A stretch of DNA of 64,000 bases from an uncultured Lachnospiraceae bacterium (GTDB lineage Bacteria; Bacillota; Clostridia; Lachnospirales; Lachnospiraceae): NCBI GenBank assembly GCA_910577275.1, contig CAJTMW010000008.1:124658-188657 (forward strand), in the 5' to 3' direction. The notes below the pieces were generated by a model. That model searched no databases, was not told where the DNA came from, and was given only the letters and a program-made list of their open reading frames with translations. Numbering within the stretch: the stretch's first letter is position 1; each line of letters opens with the position of its first letter. Shown here piece after piece: positions 34,174 to 43,387 of this stretch. The translations under genes were made by a program, and so were the position numbers.

Positions 34174-35587
34174 AGCTTTTATGCCGGAGATGATTCTGAC
34201 AGAGCTGGAAGATATTGTGGGACAGGAAAATGTGAGTATTGAAGAAGGAGAACGGCTGATTTACGGGGTGGATTACTTCTGGATTGGGAGAATGTGGTCT
34301 GACAGAGGGAAAACTCCGCCGATGCCGGACTTCGTGGTTCGTCCGGGGAGTACGAAGGAGGTTTCACAAATACTTAAGATTGCAAATTATTATAAAATTC
34401 CTGTACATACCTGGGGCGGAGGCTCCGGTTCCCAGGGGGGCGCGCTTTCCATGGCAGGAGGAATCGCCCTCGATATGAAACGGATGAACCGTCTGATTGC
34501 CATAGATGAGGAGAGCAGAACTATCACGGCGGAAACCGGAATGGTGTTCAAAATTCTGGAGGACTACGCCAATGAAAGAGGGTATTCCACTCAACATATT
34601 CCTTCCTGTTTAACCTGCGGCACTATAGGGGGCGCGCTGGCTCACAGAGGCATTGGGATTATGTCTACCAAATACGGAAAAATCGACGATATGTGTGTGA
34701 ATATGGAGGTAGTTCTCCCGAATGGGGATATCATAGAAACGCTTCCTGTACCCAAGCACGCGGCGGGACCTGATTTAAACCAGATTTTTATCGGTTCGGA
34801 GGGAACGCTGGGCGTGATTACCAGGGCAACCTTCAAACTGTTTGAGCAGCCGGAAGCCAGGAAATTCAGGGCATTCCTCTTCCCGGATATGACTTCGGGC
34901 TTATCAGCGGGAAGGGATATTATGCAGAAAATGAAGCCTTCGATTATGCGGCTCTTTGACGAGGCGGAAACAGTGTCTATCGTTCGTGATGTTCTGGGGG
35001 TGGAGCATAAGGGAGCATTTATGAATCTGGCTGTGGAAGGACTTGAGAAGATAGTGGATATCGAAATGGAGGCCATTATTGATATCTGTGCGAAACATAA
35101 CGGGCAGGATTTGGGGAGTGAGTACGGAGAAAAATGGTATGAGAACAGGATTACCTTTTTTTACCCCGGACATATCATGGACATTCCTCAGATGTTTGGA
35201 ACCATGGATACGGTTGCAGACTTTGCCCATGTGGAAAAAATCTATTGGGCCATGAAGGAAGCCATAGAGAGCAATTTCCCGAATGTAAGGTTTATTGCCC
35301 ATTGTTCCCACTGGTATGAATGGGGGACTATGATTTATGACAGGTTTATCTGTGATAATCCGCCGCAGGACCCCAGAGAGGCTATCCGTCTGCACAACAA
35401 TATCTGGAATACAGGTGTGCGTGCAGCTATGGAAAACGGCGGTGTAATTAACGACCATCACGGTATCGGCCTGAAGCTGTCGCGTCTTATGAAGGAACAG
35501 TACGGACCGGCCATGCAGGTGTTTGAGGCACTGAAAAAAGGATTGGACCCCAACGGGATAATGAATCCCTATAAGCTGGGTCTGTAA
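34163..35587 (+). CDS. FAD-linked 2-hydroxyacid dehydrogenase, GlcD/LctD-like
   Basis: A 474-residue flavoprotein of the GlcD / D-lactate dehydrogenase (FAD-binding type 4) family. The PCMH FAD domain shows DFVVRPGSTKEV, HTWGGGSGSQGGALS and CGTIGGALAHRGIG, and the C-terminal cap domain ends GLDPNGIMNPYKLGL. It overlaps the kinase gene by 11 bases and is followed by a GlcF-like Fe-S protein and, further down, EtfBA. So it probably oxidises a 2-hydroxy acid (glycolate, lactate or a sugar acid) and passes electrons to the Fe-S protein and Etf. Substrate is unknown. Confidence 0.9.
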   Translation: MKYEAFMPEMILTELEDIVGQENVSIEEGERLIYGVDYFWIGRMWSDRGKTPPMPDFVVRPGSTKEVSQILKIANYYKIPVHTWGGGSGSQGGALSMAGGIALDMKRMNRLIAIDEESRTITAETGMVFKILEDYANERGYSTQHIPSCLTCGTIGGALAHRGIGIMSTKYGKIDDMCVNMEVVLPNGDIIETLPVPKHAAGPDLNQIFIGSEGTLGVITRATFKLFEQPEARKFRAFLFPDMTSGLSAGRDIMQKMKPSIMRLFDEAETVSIVRDVLGVEHKGAFMNLAVEGLEKIVDIEMEAIIDICAKHNGQDLGSEYGEKWYENRITFFYPGHIMDIPQMFGTMDTVADFAHVEKIYWAMKEAIESNFPNVRFIAHCSHWYEWGTMIYDRFICDNPPQDPREAIRLHNNIWNTGVRAAMENGGVINDHHGIGLKLSRLMKEQYGPAMQVFEALKKGLDPNGIMNPYKLGL

Positions 35588-35599
35588 GGAGGGGGAGCT

Positions 35600-36778
35600 A
35601 TGTACAGTGAAAAAGCGTATCATATTGCGGATAATTGCCGGTTTTGCTGGATGTGCCGTCACGTATGTCCCGTAGGGCTGAAGACAGGTAAGGAAATCAA
35701 TACGCCCCGGGCGAAAGGGCTTTTGGTATCCATGGAAAAAAGAGGATTTGAAATGGAAAAGGACAGTGCGGAGGCTTTCTATGAGTGTATGCTCTGCGGA
35801 AGCTGTTCCAACGACTGCGCCACAGGCTTTGAGCCGCCTGTTTTTATCAGAGAGGCGCGGACCAGGGCGGCTGCCGCGGGACTTTTGCCGGAGGCAGTAG
35901 AGCGTGTTCTTGACAGGGTTTTGGATACCGGAGTGATGTATGAGGAATGTGAGGAGCCAAAAGCGCTATCGGAAAAAATAAATGACCATCAGAAAAAAGC
36001 AAAGCTGCTGCTTCTTCTTGGAGCTACAGCCCGCATACGCAGACCGGAAATGGCGCTTGCCCTGATGCGCCTTCTGGAAAAGGCAGAAGTGGATTTTATG
36101 GTGCTTGAAAAAGAGCCGGGAACAGGTAGCGAGCTTTACGATTTGATTGGAGCCGTGGAGGAAACTAGAGAGCAGGCTGCCGCCTGCGGCAGGCAGCTTT
36201 GCGATACAGGCGCGGAGAAGATTGTGGTTTTAGACTCCTATCTGGCGGAAACCCTAAAGCATGAATATCCTCTGTGGGATTGCGCACCTGAGAGTGAGAT
36301 TTTGACGGCGACGTCCTTTGTTGCCGGACTGATAGACGAAGGAAGGCTGCATCCGGAAGCACTCAGTCTGTCTGTGACCGTTCATGACAGCCCGCGCCTG
36401 GCGAGAGATTTAAAGGAGACGGAGCCGGTAAGGGATATTCTGAAAGCGTCCGTGTGTGAGATAAAGGAGATGTTTTTAAACAGGGAGCTTACAAGGTGCT
36501 GCGGCAGCAGTTTGTTTGCGGAGTATGCGCCAAAGCTGGCGCTTCTGACCGGGCAGGGGCGGCTGGAGGACGCAAAAAGAACCGGAGCAGGTATTCTGGT
36601 TGTGGAGTGTCCGCAGGCGCTGGATGTGCTGAAAATGGCTGCGGAGAAAACAAAGACAGGCGAGGCCGGCGCGGATTGTGCCGTCGCTGAAACGGAATCT
36701 GGCAACAGGGAAAGACCGGAAATTCTGGATATTTTTTCTCTGCTTCTGAAAGCGGTGGAAGAAAACGGAAATGCTTAA
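35600..36778 (+). CDS. GlcF-like Fe-S oxidoreductase subunit
   Basis: A 392-residue iron-sulfur protein with two 4Fe-4S ferredoxin motifs (Cys13, 16, 19, 23 in CRFCWMCRHVCP, and Cys63, 66, 69, 73 in CMLCGSCSNDC). A C-terminal cysteine-rich part carries a CCG motif (TRCCGSSL). This is the GlcF / heterodisulfide-reductase-D-like layout, except that a second canonical CCG block is hard to find in the middle, where NNLRKQ-like variants could be degenerate. It follows the GlcD-like gene by 12 bases and likely forms a complex with it. Confidence 0.87.
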   Translation: MYSEKAYHIADNCRFCWMCRHVCPVGLKTGKEINTPRAKGLLVSMEKRGFEMEKDSAEAFYECMLCGSCSNDCATGFEPPVFIREARTRAAAAGLLPEAVERVLDRVLDTGVMYEECEEPKALSEKINDHQKKAKLLLLLGATARIRRPEMALALMRLLEKAEVDFMVLEKEPGTGSELYDLIGAVEETREQAAACGRQLCDTGAEKIVVLDSYLAETLKHEYPLWDCAPESEILTATSFVAGLIDEGRLHPEALSLSVTVHDSPRLARDLKETEPVRDILKASVCEIKEMFLNRELTRCCGSSLFAEYAPKLALLTGQGRLEDAKRTGAGILVVECPQALDVLKMAAEKTKTGEAGADCAVAETESGNRERPEILDIFSLLLKAVEENGNA

Positions 36779-36797
36779 AAGAAAAGGGGGCGGGTAA

Positions 36798-38285
36798 ATG
36801 AGATATCTGATAGGTTGTGATTTCGGAGGAGGGGCGTCCAAGGCTATTCTTCTCCGCGAGGACGGAGTGGTTGTGGCGGAGGCAGAGAGCGAATATGCAA
36901 CCTCCTATCCCCGCCCCGGCTGGGCGGAGCAAAATCCTGAGGACTCTTTTCGGGCTTTTGTGGAAAATATAAAAAAACTTTTTCACAGCTCGGAAATATC
37001 ACCGGAGCAGATTAGCGCAATTGCGCTGGACGGCGCTACCCATACAGCGGTTCTTTTAGATAAGGAAGATAAGGTGATTCGTCCCGCCATTTACTGGACA
37101 GATTTACGGGCTGTCAGGGAGGCGGAGGAATTAAAGGAAAGTCACCTGGATAAAATTGTAAAACTTTCCGCTAATACGCCGGGAGCGCTGTGGACGCTGC
37201 CCCAGCTGATGTGGCTGCAAAGGAATGAGCCGGAGAATTTTGCCAGGATACATAAAATCATGTCCATAAAGGATTATGTCCGCTACCGGCTGACAGGAGA
37301 CTATGTGACGGACAGTATCGAGGCCTGCGGATTCATGCTTTACGATGTAAATGGCGGGAAATGGTCCCGGGAGCTGTGTTCTCTGGCGGGAATTGACCTT
37401 GCAATTATGCCGAAGGTGGTGCCGCCGGAGGAAATTCTTTCTTCTATAAAGACAGAGATTTGCAGAGAGTGTGGATTGTCTGAAAAAACGAAAGTGATTG
37501 CGGGCGCAACGGATACGGTGATGGAGGTCTATGCCTCCGGCGCCATCCAGCCGGGACAGGCCACAGTGAAGCTGGCTACGGCAGGGCGGATTTGCGCCGT
37601 TACCGAAAAGCCTTTGATAGACGGAAATCTGGTGTGCTATCCCCATGTGTGCCCGGGACTGTGGTATCCGGGAACGGCCACCAAATCCTGTGCCGCTTCC
37701 TTCCGTTGGTATCGGGACGTGTTCGGGGCTTATGAGAAAGAGCACTATGAGGATGCCTATGCTAAAATGGCGGCAGATGCGGCGCAGGTGAGGGCAGGAA
37801 GCGACGGTCTTTTTTTCCATCCCTATTTACAGGGAGAGTTGACTCCCTATCAGGATGAAATGCTGAAAGGGAGTTTTACCGGCATACGGGCTTTTCATAC
37901 CAGAGCCCATTTCAACAGGGCGGTTCTGGAGGGAATTGCGTATTCTCTGAAAGACTGCTTTTATTGTTTCCGTGAACTGGGGGCTGATATTAAGCAGGCC
38001 GGCATTATCGGCGGAGGCGCGAAGGGAGAACTTTGGAGGCAGATAGTTGCGGATATGCTGGGAATACCGCTGACGAAAGCGGAGCGGGACGATTCTTCCC
38101 TGGGTTCCGCTATGCTTGCCGGGGTGGCATGCGGAGTATTCGAGAATTATGAGGACAGTGTGGCGCACTGCGTGAAAGCAGGAAGCGTCACTTATCCGAA
38201 CCCGGATTGTGCGGCAGTATATGAAGAAGGATTTTTGCGCTATAAAAAGCTCCATGATGCGCTGGCTGGGGTGTATCATTCCTGA
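36798..38285 (+). CDS. FGGY-family carbohydrate kinase
   Basis: A 495-residue sugar kinase of the FGGY family (xylulokinase/gluconokinase type). The N-terminal ATPase motif is CDFGGGASKAILL. ALDGATHTAVLL, AGATDTVMEVYASG and the C-terminal adenosine motif GIIGGGAKGELWRQIVAD follow. It lies between the Fe-S protein and EtfB, so the operon encodes two kinases of unrelated families. Typical substrates are pentuloses, hexuloses or polyols; the exact one is not visible. Confidence 0.9.
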   Translation: MRYLIGCDFGGGASKAILLREDGVVVAEAESEYATSYPRPGWAEQNPEDSFRAFVENIKKLFHSSEISPEQISAIALDGATHTAVLLDKEDKVIRPAIYWTDLRAVREAEELKESHLDKIVKLSANTPGALWTLPQLMWLQRNEPENFARIHKIMSIKDYVRYRLTGDYVTDSIEACGFMLYDVNGGKWSRELCSLAGIDLAIMPKVVPPEEILSSIKTEICRECGLSEKTKVIAGATDTVMEVYASGAIQPGQATVKLATAGRICAVTEKPLIDGNLVCYPHVCPGLWYPGTATKSCAASFRWYRDVFGAYEKEHYEDAYAKMAADAAQVRAGSDGLFFHPYLQGELTPYQDEMLKGSFTGIRAFHTRAHFNRAVLEGIAYSLKDCFYCFRELGADIKQAGIIGGGAKGELWRQIVADMLGIPLTKAERDDSSLGSAMLAGVACGVFENYEDSVAHCVKAGSVTYPNPDCAAVYEEGFLRYKKLHDALAGVYHS

Positions 38286-38373
38286 TTGTAAATATGAGCC
38301 GTAAATACAGGAAAGGTTTACGGAGCTGACGCAGGTCGGAATGACGGACTGGCGCAGGATAAGGAGGACGACT

Positions 38374-39150
38374 GTGAAAATTCTGGTGTGTGTCAAACAG
38401 GTGCCGGATTCAGGAGAATCACAGGCAGCGTTGGATTCAAAAAGCCATACTCTGAGACGTGAAAAAATGCGGATGACGCTAAACCCGGTGGACGGCTGCT
38501 GTTTTGAAACGGCTTTGCGGATGAAAGAAAAGTATGGGGGAAGCGTCAGCCTTGTGTCTATGGGAAGACCGGAGACGACGGATATGCTGCGTTCTCTTTC
38601 GGCAATTGGCGGGGATGCTTTTTATCTGATAAGCGATGCAAAGCTGGCCGGGGCGGATACATATGCAACGGCCTTAGCGCTTGGCAGAGCCGTTCATTTC
38701 CTCGAAGGCTTTGATTTGATTCTATGCGGGGAACGGACTACCGATGGAGAGACCGGTCAGGTGGGGCCTTCTCTGGCAGCTTTGTTGGAGTATAAGTTTG
38801 CAGGCGGCATTACGGAAATTGAGCTTCGGAAGGAGGAAGGAGGATATGCGGTGTGCTATACGGCGAAAGGGGTCTTGAAATATCCGCTTCCACTGGTAGC
38901 CACGGTGAAAAGAAACTGTGTGCTGCGCTATCCCACACTTACAGGTCTGCGCAGAGCGGACGGGAGAGAGATACGCATATTGGATGTTTCTCTGCTTGGA
39001 GCAGATGTGGAGCCGCTCACACAGGTGATAGCTGTTGAGAGAAAGGAGGTTGGAAAAAGGCGGCCCGTCTGGTATCTGCCGGAGAAGGAAGGACTTAAAA
39101 GACTCCTGACGGAATCAGGGCTTGATGCCGCCATTGGAATGGATGAGTAA
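38374..39150 (+). CDS. etfB: Electron transfer flavoprotein beta subunit
   Basis: A 258-residue EtfB. It begins KILVCVKQVPDSGE, has the nucleotide-binding TTDGETGQVGPSLAALL segment (the family form is DGDT-QVGP) and the VKRNCVLRYPTLTGLRRA stretch. A GTG start at 38374 is used because AAGGAGG precedes it; the frame otherwise begins at 38341 without one. An Etf next to a GlcD-like dehydrogenase recalls the LctBCD lactate dehydrogenase/Etf complex of Acetobacterium, which is electron-bifurcating. Whether this Etf bifurcates cannot be decided by eye. Confidence 0.92.
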   Translation: MKILVCVKQVPDSGESQAALDSKSHTLRREKMRMTLNPVDGCCFETALRMKEKYGGSVSLVSMGRPETTDMLRSLSAIGGDAFYLISDAKLAGADTYATALALGRAVHFLEGFDLILCGERTTDGETGQVGPSLAALLEYKFAGGITEIELRKEEGGYAVCYTAKGVLKYPLPLVATVKRNCVLRYPTLTGLRRADGREIRILDVSLLGADVEPLTQVIAVERKEVGKRRPVWYLPEKEGLKRLLTESGLDAAIGMDE

Positions 39151-40072
39151 GGAATGGATGATTATAAAATTTCCCGATACGCAATGGGAGGAATACCGGG
39201 AGCTGTTGCTAAAGGCATATGACAGATGCCCGCCCGCTATGACGCTCACACCGGTAATCCTGACGGACGGAACAGAGGGTGAAGCTGTTTTGAGCAACTC
39301 TGTTCTGAGCAAAGCAGCTTTGGACAACTATGCTTTGGATAACGCCGTTTCAGATACATTCAGAGAGGCGTTTCCGGGTATTGGAAAAGCGGAGGTAATT
39401 GCGAGCCCGCTTTCGGGACGATATGATGTTACATTACTTGGAGCGCTGTTCGAGGAATTTTTAAGAGAACGGGAACCGTCTGTGGCATTGTTTCCGGCTA
39501 CGGGGACGGGAAAGCAGACTGCCGCATGGCTGGCGGGAAGAATGGGCCTTGGTCTGACAGCCGACCTTACGGATTTTTATATGGATAAAGAGGAACGGCT
39601 GCATCAAATCAGGATGGCTTATGGGGGAAGTCTTCAGGCGGAAATTATAAGCCGCAGCAGGATTCAGATGGCTACGGTGAAGGTGGAGGGAAAATCCCCT
39701 TCCGTGGTAATCGCCGGAGGCTTGGGAGCAGGAAAGGAAGGCTTTCGGCTTTTGTGTGAGCTGGCAGAAATTTCAGGCGGACAGTTAGGCGCCACCAGAG
39801 CGGCAGTGGACGCCGGCCTCGCACCCTTTGAATGTCAAATCGGGCAAAGCGGAAGTTACGTCAAACCGGCATATTATCTTGCATTTGGGATTTCGGGAGC
39901 CGTGCAGCATCTTGCGGGCATGAAAGACAGCGGTATTATCATTGCAGTTAATACCGACAGAAAGGCGCCGATTTTCCAGCATGCCGATTACGCGGTATGC
40001 GGGGACGTGTGCGGAACGGCACAGGAAATAATAAAATTGCTTGCCCGAAAAGGTGTAAAGGAGAATCAGTAA
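39143..40072 (+). CDS. etfA: Electron transfer flavoprotein alpha subunit
   Basis: About 309 residues. The C-terminal FAD domain is complete: GGLGAGKEGFRLLCELAE, GATRAAVDAGLAPFECQIGQ and VNTDRKAPIFQHADYAVCGD. It lacks the extra N-terminal ferredoxin domain found in some LctC proteins. Start is uncertain: ATG at 39143 overlaps etfB by 8 bases, while ATG at 39158 has AAGGA only four bases upstream. With EtfB it forms the heterodimer that would accept electrons from the GlcD/GlcF-like enzyme. Confidence 0.92.
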   Translation: MSKEWMIIKFPDTQWEEYRELLLKAYDRCPPAMTLTPVILTDGTEGEAVLSNSVLSKAALDNYALDNAVSDTFREAFPGIGKAEVIASPLSGRYDVTLLGALFEEFLREREPSVALFPATGTGKQTAAWLAGRMGLGLTADLTDFYMDKEERLHQIRMAYGGSLQAEIISRSRIQMATVKVEGKSPSVVIAGGLGAGKEGFRLLCELAEISGGQLGATRAAVDAGLAPFECQIGQSGSYVKPAYYLAFGISGAVQHLAGMKDSGIIIAVNTDRKAPIFQHADYAVCGDVCGTAQEIIKLLARKGVKENQ

Positions 40073-40121
40073 AGGAACCAGTGTCAGGAAAAATAATCTA
40101 TAATGAAAGGAATACGAAAAT

Positions 40122-40934
40122 ATGAATTATAAGAAAACCTATAAGCCTGCCAAGGGATATACAAAATTGTGCGTTAAGGAAGAATGTTCCCTGAACATGC
40201 TGGAATTTGGCATGATTGAGCTGGGAGATAAAGAAGAACTGACCTTTGAGACCGGAGAAAATGAGACAGCCTTTATTATCCTTTCCGGCAAGGCGGATTT
40301 TGCCTTTGATAATATTAAGTGGGAGGGAATCGGAAAGCGGAGAAGCGTTTTTGAGGGAAGGGCTGAGACTGTATATGTGCCGAGGCGTCAATCCGTGAGA
40401 ATAACCTGTGTGTGGAATGTTAAAATTGCCGTATGCCAGACCGAAGTAATGGAAGACACACAGCCACAGCTTATTCGGGCACAGGACGTCCGGGTGGCGA
40501 TGCTCGGGGTTAAGCCCTGGGAGAGGGAAACGCACTTTATTATGGAAACAGGCTGTAACGCCCGGAGACTGTGTATTGGCGAAGCTTTTGTGACGCCGGG
40601 CAACTGGGCCGGTTTCCCGCCACATAAGCATGATGTGGACAATATGCCCGGGGAGGGAATTCTGGAAGAAATTTATTATTTCCTCTTTGAGCCAAAGCAG
40701 GGATTTGCTATACAGCGCCTGTATACAAAGGATGGAGAGATTGACGAAACCTACACGGTGAAGCAGGATGAACTGGTGGAATTTCCCAAAGGATATCACA
40801 CAACGGTGGGAGCGCCGGGCTACCAGACCTATTTCCTGTGGCTCATGGCAGGAGAGCATCAGGGATTTTTCCGCTCCAACGACCCTGACCATGACTGGGT
40901 GAGTACAGTGGAGAAAATAATTAAAAATAATTAA
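40122..40934 (+). CDS. IolB-like 5-deoxy-glucuronate isomerase
   Basis: A 270-residue bicupin of the IolB/KduI isomerase family. In inositol breakdown IolB converts 5-deoxy-glucuronate to a 2-keto sugar acid that is then phosphorylated and split by a class II aldolase. The metal-binding motifs are visible: PPHKHD and LEEIYYFLF followed by the late YHTTVGAPGY. Other iol genes (iolC, iolD, iolE) are not in the window, but PfkB kinase, aldolase and a Gfo/Idh/MocA oxidoreductase are, so a related sugar-acid route is possible. Confidence 0.85.
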   Translation: MNYKKTYKPAKGYTKLCVKEECSLNMLEFGMIELGDKEELTFETGENETAFIILSGKADFAFDNIKWEGIGKRRSVFEGRAETVYVPRRQSVRITCVWNVKIAVCQTEVMEDTQPQLIRAQDVRVAMLGVKPWERETHFIMETGCNARRLCIGEAFVTPGNWAGFPPHKHDVDNMPGEGILEEIYYFLFEPKQGFAIQRLYTKDGEIDETYTVKQDELVEFPKGYHTTVGAPGYQTYFLWLMAGEHQGFFRSNDPDHDWVSTVEKIIKNN

Positions 40935-40948
40935 CAGAACGTTTTCGG

Positions 40949-40985
40949 TATTGCGGTGTGCGGACAAGGTCTGTGTGCCGCAATA
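40949..40985 (+). terminator. Hairpin after the IolB-like gene
   Basis: TATTGCGG pairs with CCGCAATA, and the inner TGTGCGGAC / GTCTGTGTG can continue the stem in RNA through G-U pairs. No T-run follows. It may protect or end the operon transcript just before the next promoter. Confidence 0.4.
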
Positions 40986-41001
40986 GCGCGTTAGGGGAAA
41001 A

Positions 41002-41030
41002 TTGCTTTTAAGGGGAAAGGGTGATAAAAT
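41002..41030 (+). promoter_or_regulatory. Promoter of the Gfo/Idh/MocA gene
   Basis: TTGCTT, 17-base spacer, TAAAAT. It gives the oxidoreductase its own transcript, separate from the AraC-controlled operon. Confidence 0.5.
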
Positions 41031-41072
41031 AAAAATCAGGTAATGTGAAACGAGAACAGGAGGATACTACTT

Positions 41073-42170
41073 ATGGACAAAAAACAATTACGTGCAGGGG
41101 TTATCGGTTGCGGCGCTATCAGCGACATTTATCTGAAAAACATGAAAAATAAGTTTGACAATCTGGAGGTGGTATCCTGCGCCGCGCGGCATCTTGAGAG
41201 CGCGCAGAAAAAAGCGCAGCAGTACGGTATTAAAGGCTGTACGGTGGACGAACTTCTGGCGGACGAGAGCATTGACATGGCGGTGATTCTGACGCCTGCG
41301 CCCACCCATTACGAACTGATTAAAAAAGCGCTGGAAGCCGGGAAGCACGTCTATACGGAAAAGACCATCACCATTACGCCGGAAACGGCAAAGGAACTTT
41401 TGGAGCTGGCGGATGCAAAAGGGCTTTATCTTGGCTCTGCGCCGGATACTTTCCTGGGGGCGTCCTGGCAGACTGCCAGAAAGCTGATTGACGAGGGCAC
41501 ATTGGGAGAAATCACCTCTTTCCAAATCAGCGCCAACCGCGATTTGGACCTGCTGACAAGTATGTTCGGTTTCCTGCGGATGCCCGGAGGGGGAATCTGC
41601 TATGATTACGGCGTGTATTACCTGACAGCATTGGTAAGCCTTCTGGGGCCTGCGGCAAGGGTGTCGGCCATTGTGAAAAATCCGAAGCCTGTGCGGGTAA
41701 ACATAATGCCCCAGTCCCCGGAATACGGAAAGGAATTTTCTTATCCCAATGAAAGTCAGGTGGCGGCTGTGCTGGAGCTGGAAAGCGGAGTTACAGGCAA
41801 CTTTGCATTAAACGGCGACAGCGTGATTGCCGACCAGGCGCAGTTCCTTATTTATGGGACGAAAGGAATTTTAAAACTCACCGACCCCAATCAGTTTGGC
41901 GGGAAAAATATGCTTCTGGCAAACAGCTACGATTTTGCCAATCCTCCGGCATGGACGGAGGTGGAAAACGTATTTGCCCATGAGGAAAACAGCCGTGGAA
42001 TCGGGCCTTCCGAGATGGCGGCGGCTATTTTATCAGGCGAAAAGAACAGGGCAAGTAAAGAGATGGCGTATCATGTGCTGGATATCATAGATAAAATGAT
42101 GGTAAGCGGCGACAGCGGAAGGTTTGAGGCGGTGGATTCCACATGTGAGAAGCCGAAGCCGTTGGAGTGA
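41073..42170 (+). CDS. Gfo/Idh/MocA family oxidoreductase
   Basis: A 365-residue NAD(P)-dependent sugar or cyclitol dehydrogenase. The Rossmann motif is GVIGCGAISDIYLKN, and the catalytic Lys lies in HVYTEKTITIT (the family motif is EKP), followed by the C-terminal beta-sheet domain with GGGICYDYGVYYL. Families of this type oxidise glucose derivatives, inositol or glycosides at C3. The ribosome site is CAGGAGG. It has its own promoter and a strong terminator. Substrate is unknown. Confidence 0.9.
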   Translation: MDKKQLRAGVIGCGAISDIYLKNMKNKFDNLEVVSCAARHLESAQKKAQQYGIKGCTVDELLADESIDMAVILTPAPTHYELIKKALEAGKHVYTEKTITITPETAKELLELADAKGLYLGSAPDTFLGASWQTARKLIDEGTLGEITSFQISANRDLDLLTSMFGFLRMPGGGICYDYGVYYLTALVSLLGPAARVSAIVKNPKPVRVNIMPQSPEYGKEFSYPNESQVAAVLELESGVTGNFALNGDSVIADQAQFLIYGTKGILKLTDPNQFGGKNMLLANSYDFANPPAWTEVENVFAHEENSRGIGPSEMAAAILSGEKNRASKEMAYHVLDIIDKMMVSGDSGRFEAVDSTCEKPKPLE

Positions 42171-42181
42171 TTGAATATGAC

Positions 42182-42223
42182 AGGAAAATCAAGGACCGGC
42201 ATCGACCGGTCCTTGATTTTCCT
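42182..42223. terminator. Bidirectional terminator between converging genes
   Basis: A perfect 18-bp stem, AGGAAAATCAAGGACCGG with its complement, around a 6-base loop. It lies between the plus-strand oxidoreductase and the minus-strand AraC gene and can serve both. Confidence 0.8.
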
Positions 42224-42287
42224 GATAATCCGGCTATACCTTTCACTGTCCGCCTTTTGGCGTTGCTGAATTGTTTTGTAAAATCGT

Positions 42288-43121
42288 CTATTCGTCGTTG
42301 GAAATTATAGCCGGATAAACAAAGGAATTTCGAAATTTTCTTGGAGAAGTAGAAAATTCTCTTCTAAAAGTGTCGCTGAAATATGCCTGGGAGTTAAATC
42401 CGCACTTTATTGCAATTTCTGAAATCGGTTCAGTGGTGGTAGCCAGGAGGGATTTAGCATGAGATAATTTGAGCTTTAGTAAATAGCTATTAGGGGTAAT
42501 GTGTGTTGTTTCCCTGAAAAGCTTGTGAAAATAGGAACAGCTCAGATTACAGTGGTCGGCTATCTGGCCAATATTTAAAGGTTCCATATAATGTTGTTTC
42601 ATGTATTCTACTGCATTGCTGACAATGGATTCGACGGAGTCATTATTGCCGGAAACCGGGTTCATAAGACAATGCTTTTTTATATCACAGAGAAAAGAAA
42701 TCAGTTTGGCGGCTGCAAGGATATCACTGTCTGGTTCAAAACTCAGAACTGTGTCGCAGATGTCAGTTAGTGCCGGTTCCAATTTTTCATAATCCATATC
42801 TGGATGAAAACCTCCAATAAAATGAAGCAATTCCTGAATTGCCGGGTCAGTGGTTCCAAAGTGGAGAAAAATGGCATCGAAATGAAGTGTACTTTTGCGT
42901 TTATCCATTGGCTGGGCAATCAAAAGGGCTCCTTTTTTTCTGAAATAACTGTTTCCATTTAGGTATAAAATTCCGCTGTCTTGTGTAAATAGTTCTAATT
43001 CATAAGAGATTACATTGCGTAGCTTGGTGACAGAACCTTCGGGGTATCTTGCAGAGTCAGTAAACTTGCTTTTCGACTGGAAGTATCCGGCAGCAAATAT
43101 AACAGGAAGATTTGTATACAT
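42288..43121 (-). CDS. AraC-family regulator of the second polysaccharide cluster
   Basis: A 277-residue AraC/XylS regulator. The N-terminal domain is a cupin-like sensor (LNGNSYFRKKGALLIAQP). Residues about 175-270 carry the helix-turn-helix pair (IGQIADHCNLSCSYFHKLF and ISEIAIKCGFNSQAYFSDTF). AAAGGAGCTT precedes its ATG. It is divergent from the SGNH-to-beta-helix cluster, with 266 AT-rich bases between, and is its likely regulator. The operator of the first regulon is not found here, so it is expected to see a different site and inducer. Confidence 0.9.
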   Translation of the reverse strand: MYTNLPVIFAAGYFQSKSKFTDSARYPEGSVTKLRNVISYELELFTQDSGILYLNGNSYFRKKGALLIAQPMDKRKSTLHFDAIFLHFGTTDPAIQELLHFIGGFHPDMDYEKLEPALTDICDTVLSFEPDSDILAAAKLISFLCDIKKHCLMNPVSGNNDSVESIVSNAVEYMKQHYMEPLNIGQIADHCNLSCSYFHKLFRETTHITPNSYLLKLKLSHAKSLLATTTEPISEIAIKCGFNSQAYFSDTFRREFSTSPRKFRNSFVYPAIISNDE

Positions 43122-43225
43122 ATGAAGCTCCTTTAAATCAATAAAACTGTAATATAAAAAAATAGGATTTCTAAAAAAGTGAATAGGAAACTGATAGTAA
43201 ACGTTTTATCAATTTGCTAATATTA

Positions 43226-43274
43226 ACAATGTAAATAGGAATAAAAGTTGAAAAATTTACCTTTTTTACATTGT
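43226..43274. promoter_or_regulatory. Inverted repeat in the divergent AraC-SGNH intergenic region
   Basis: ACAATGTAA at 43226-43234 and TTACATTGT at 43266-43274 form a perfect 9-bp inverted pair 31 bases apart, in very AT-rich DNA. It could be the operator for the AraC protein. I could not assign a convincing -35/-10 pair here. Confidence 0.35.
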
Positions 43275-43387
43275 ATTCTCTGAATAATTATTAATTTTAA
43301 CAAATTAAAAGCATAAAAGCAACAGATAGAATAGTGTAAATTTTCTAAAAAATATTTATGTACATGGCTGGAAGAGAGAAGTAAAAA

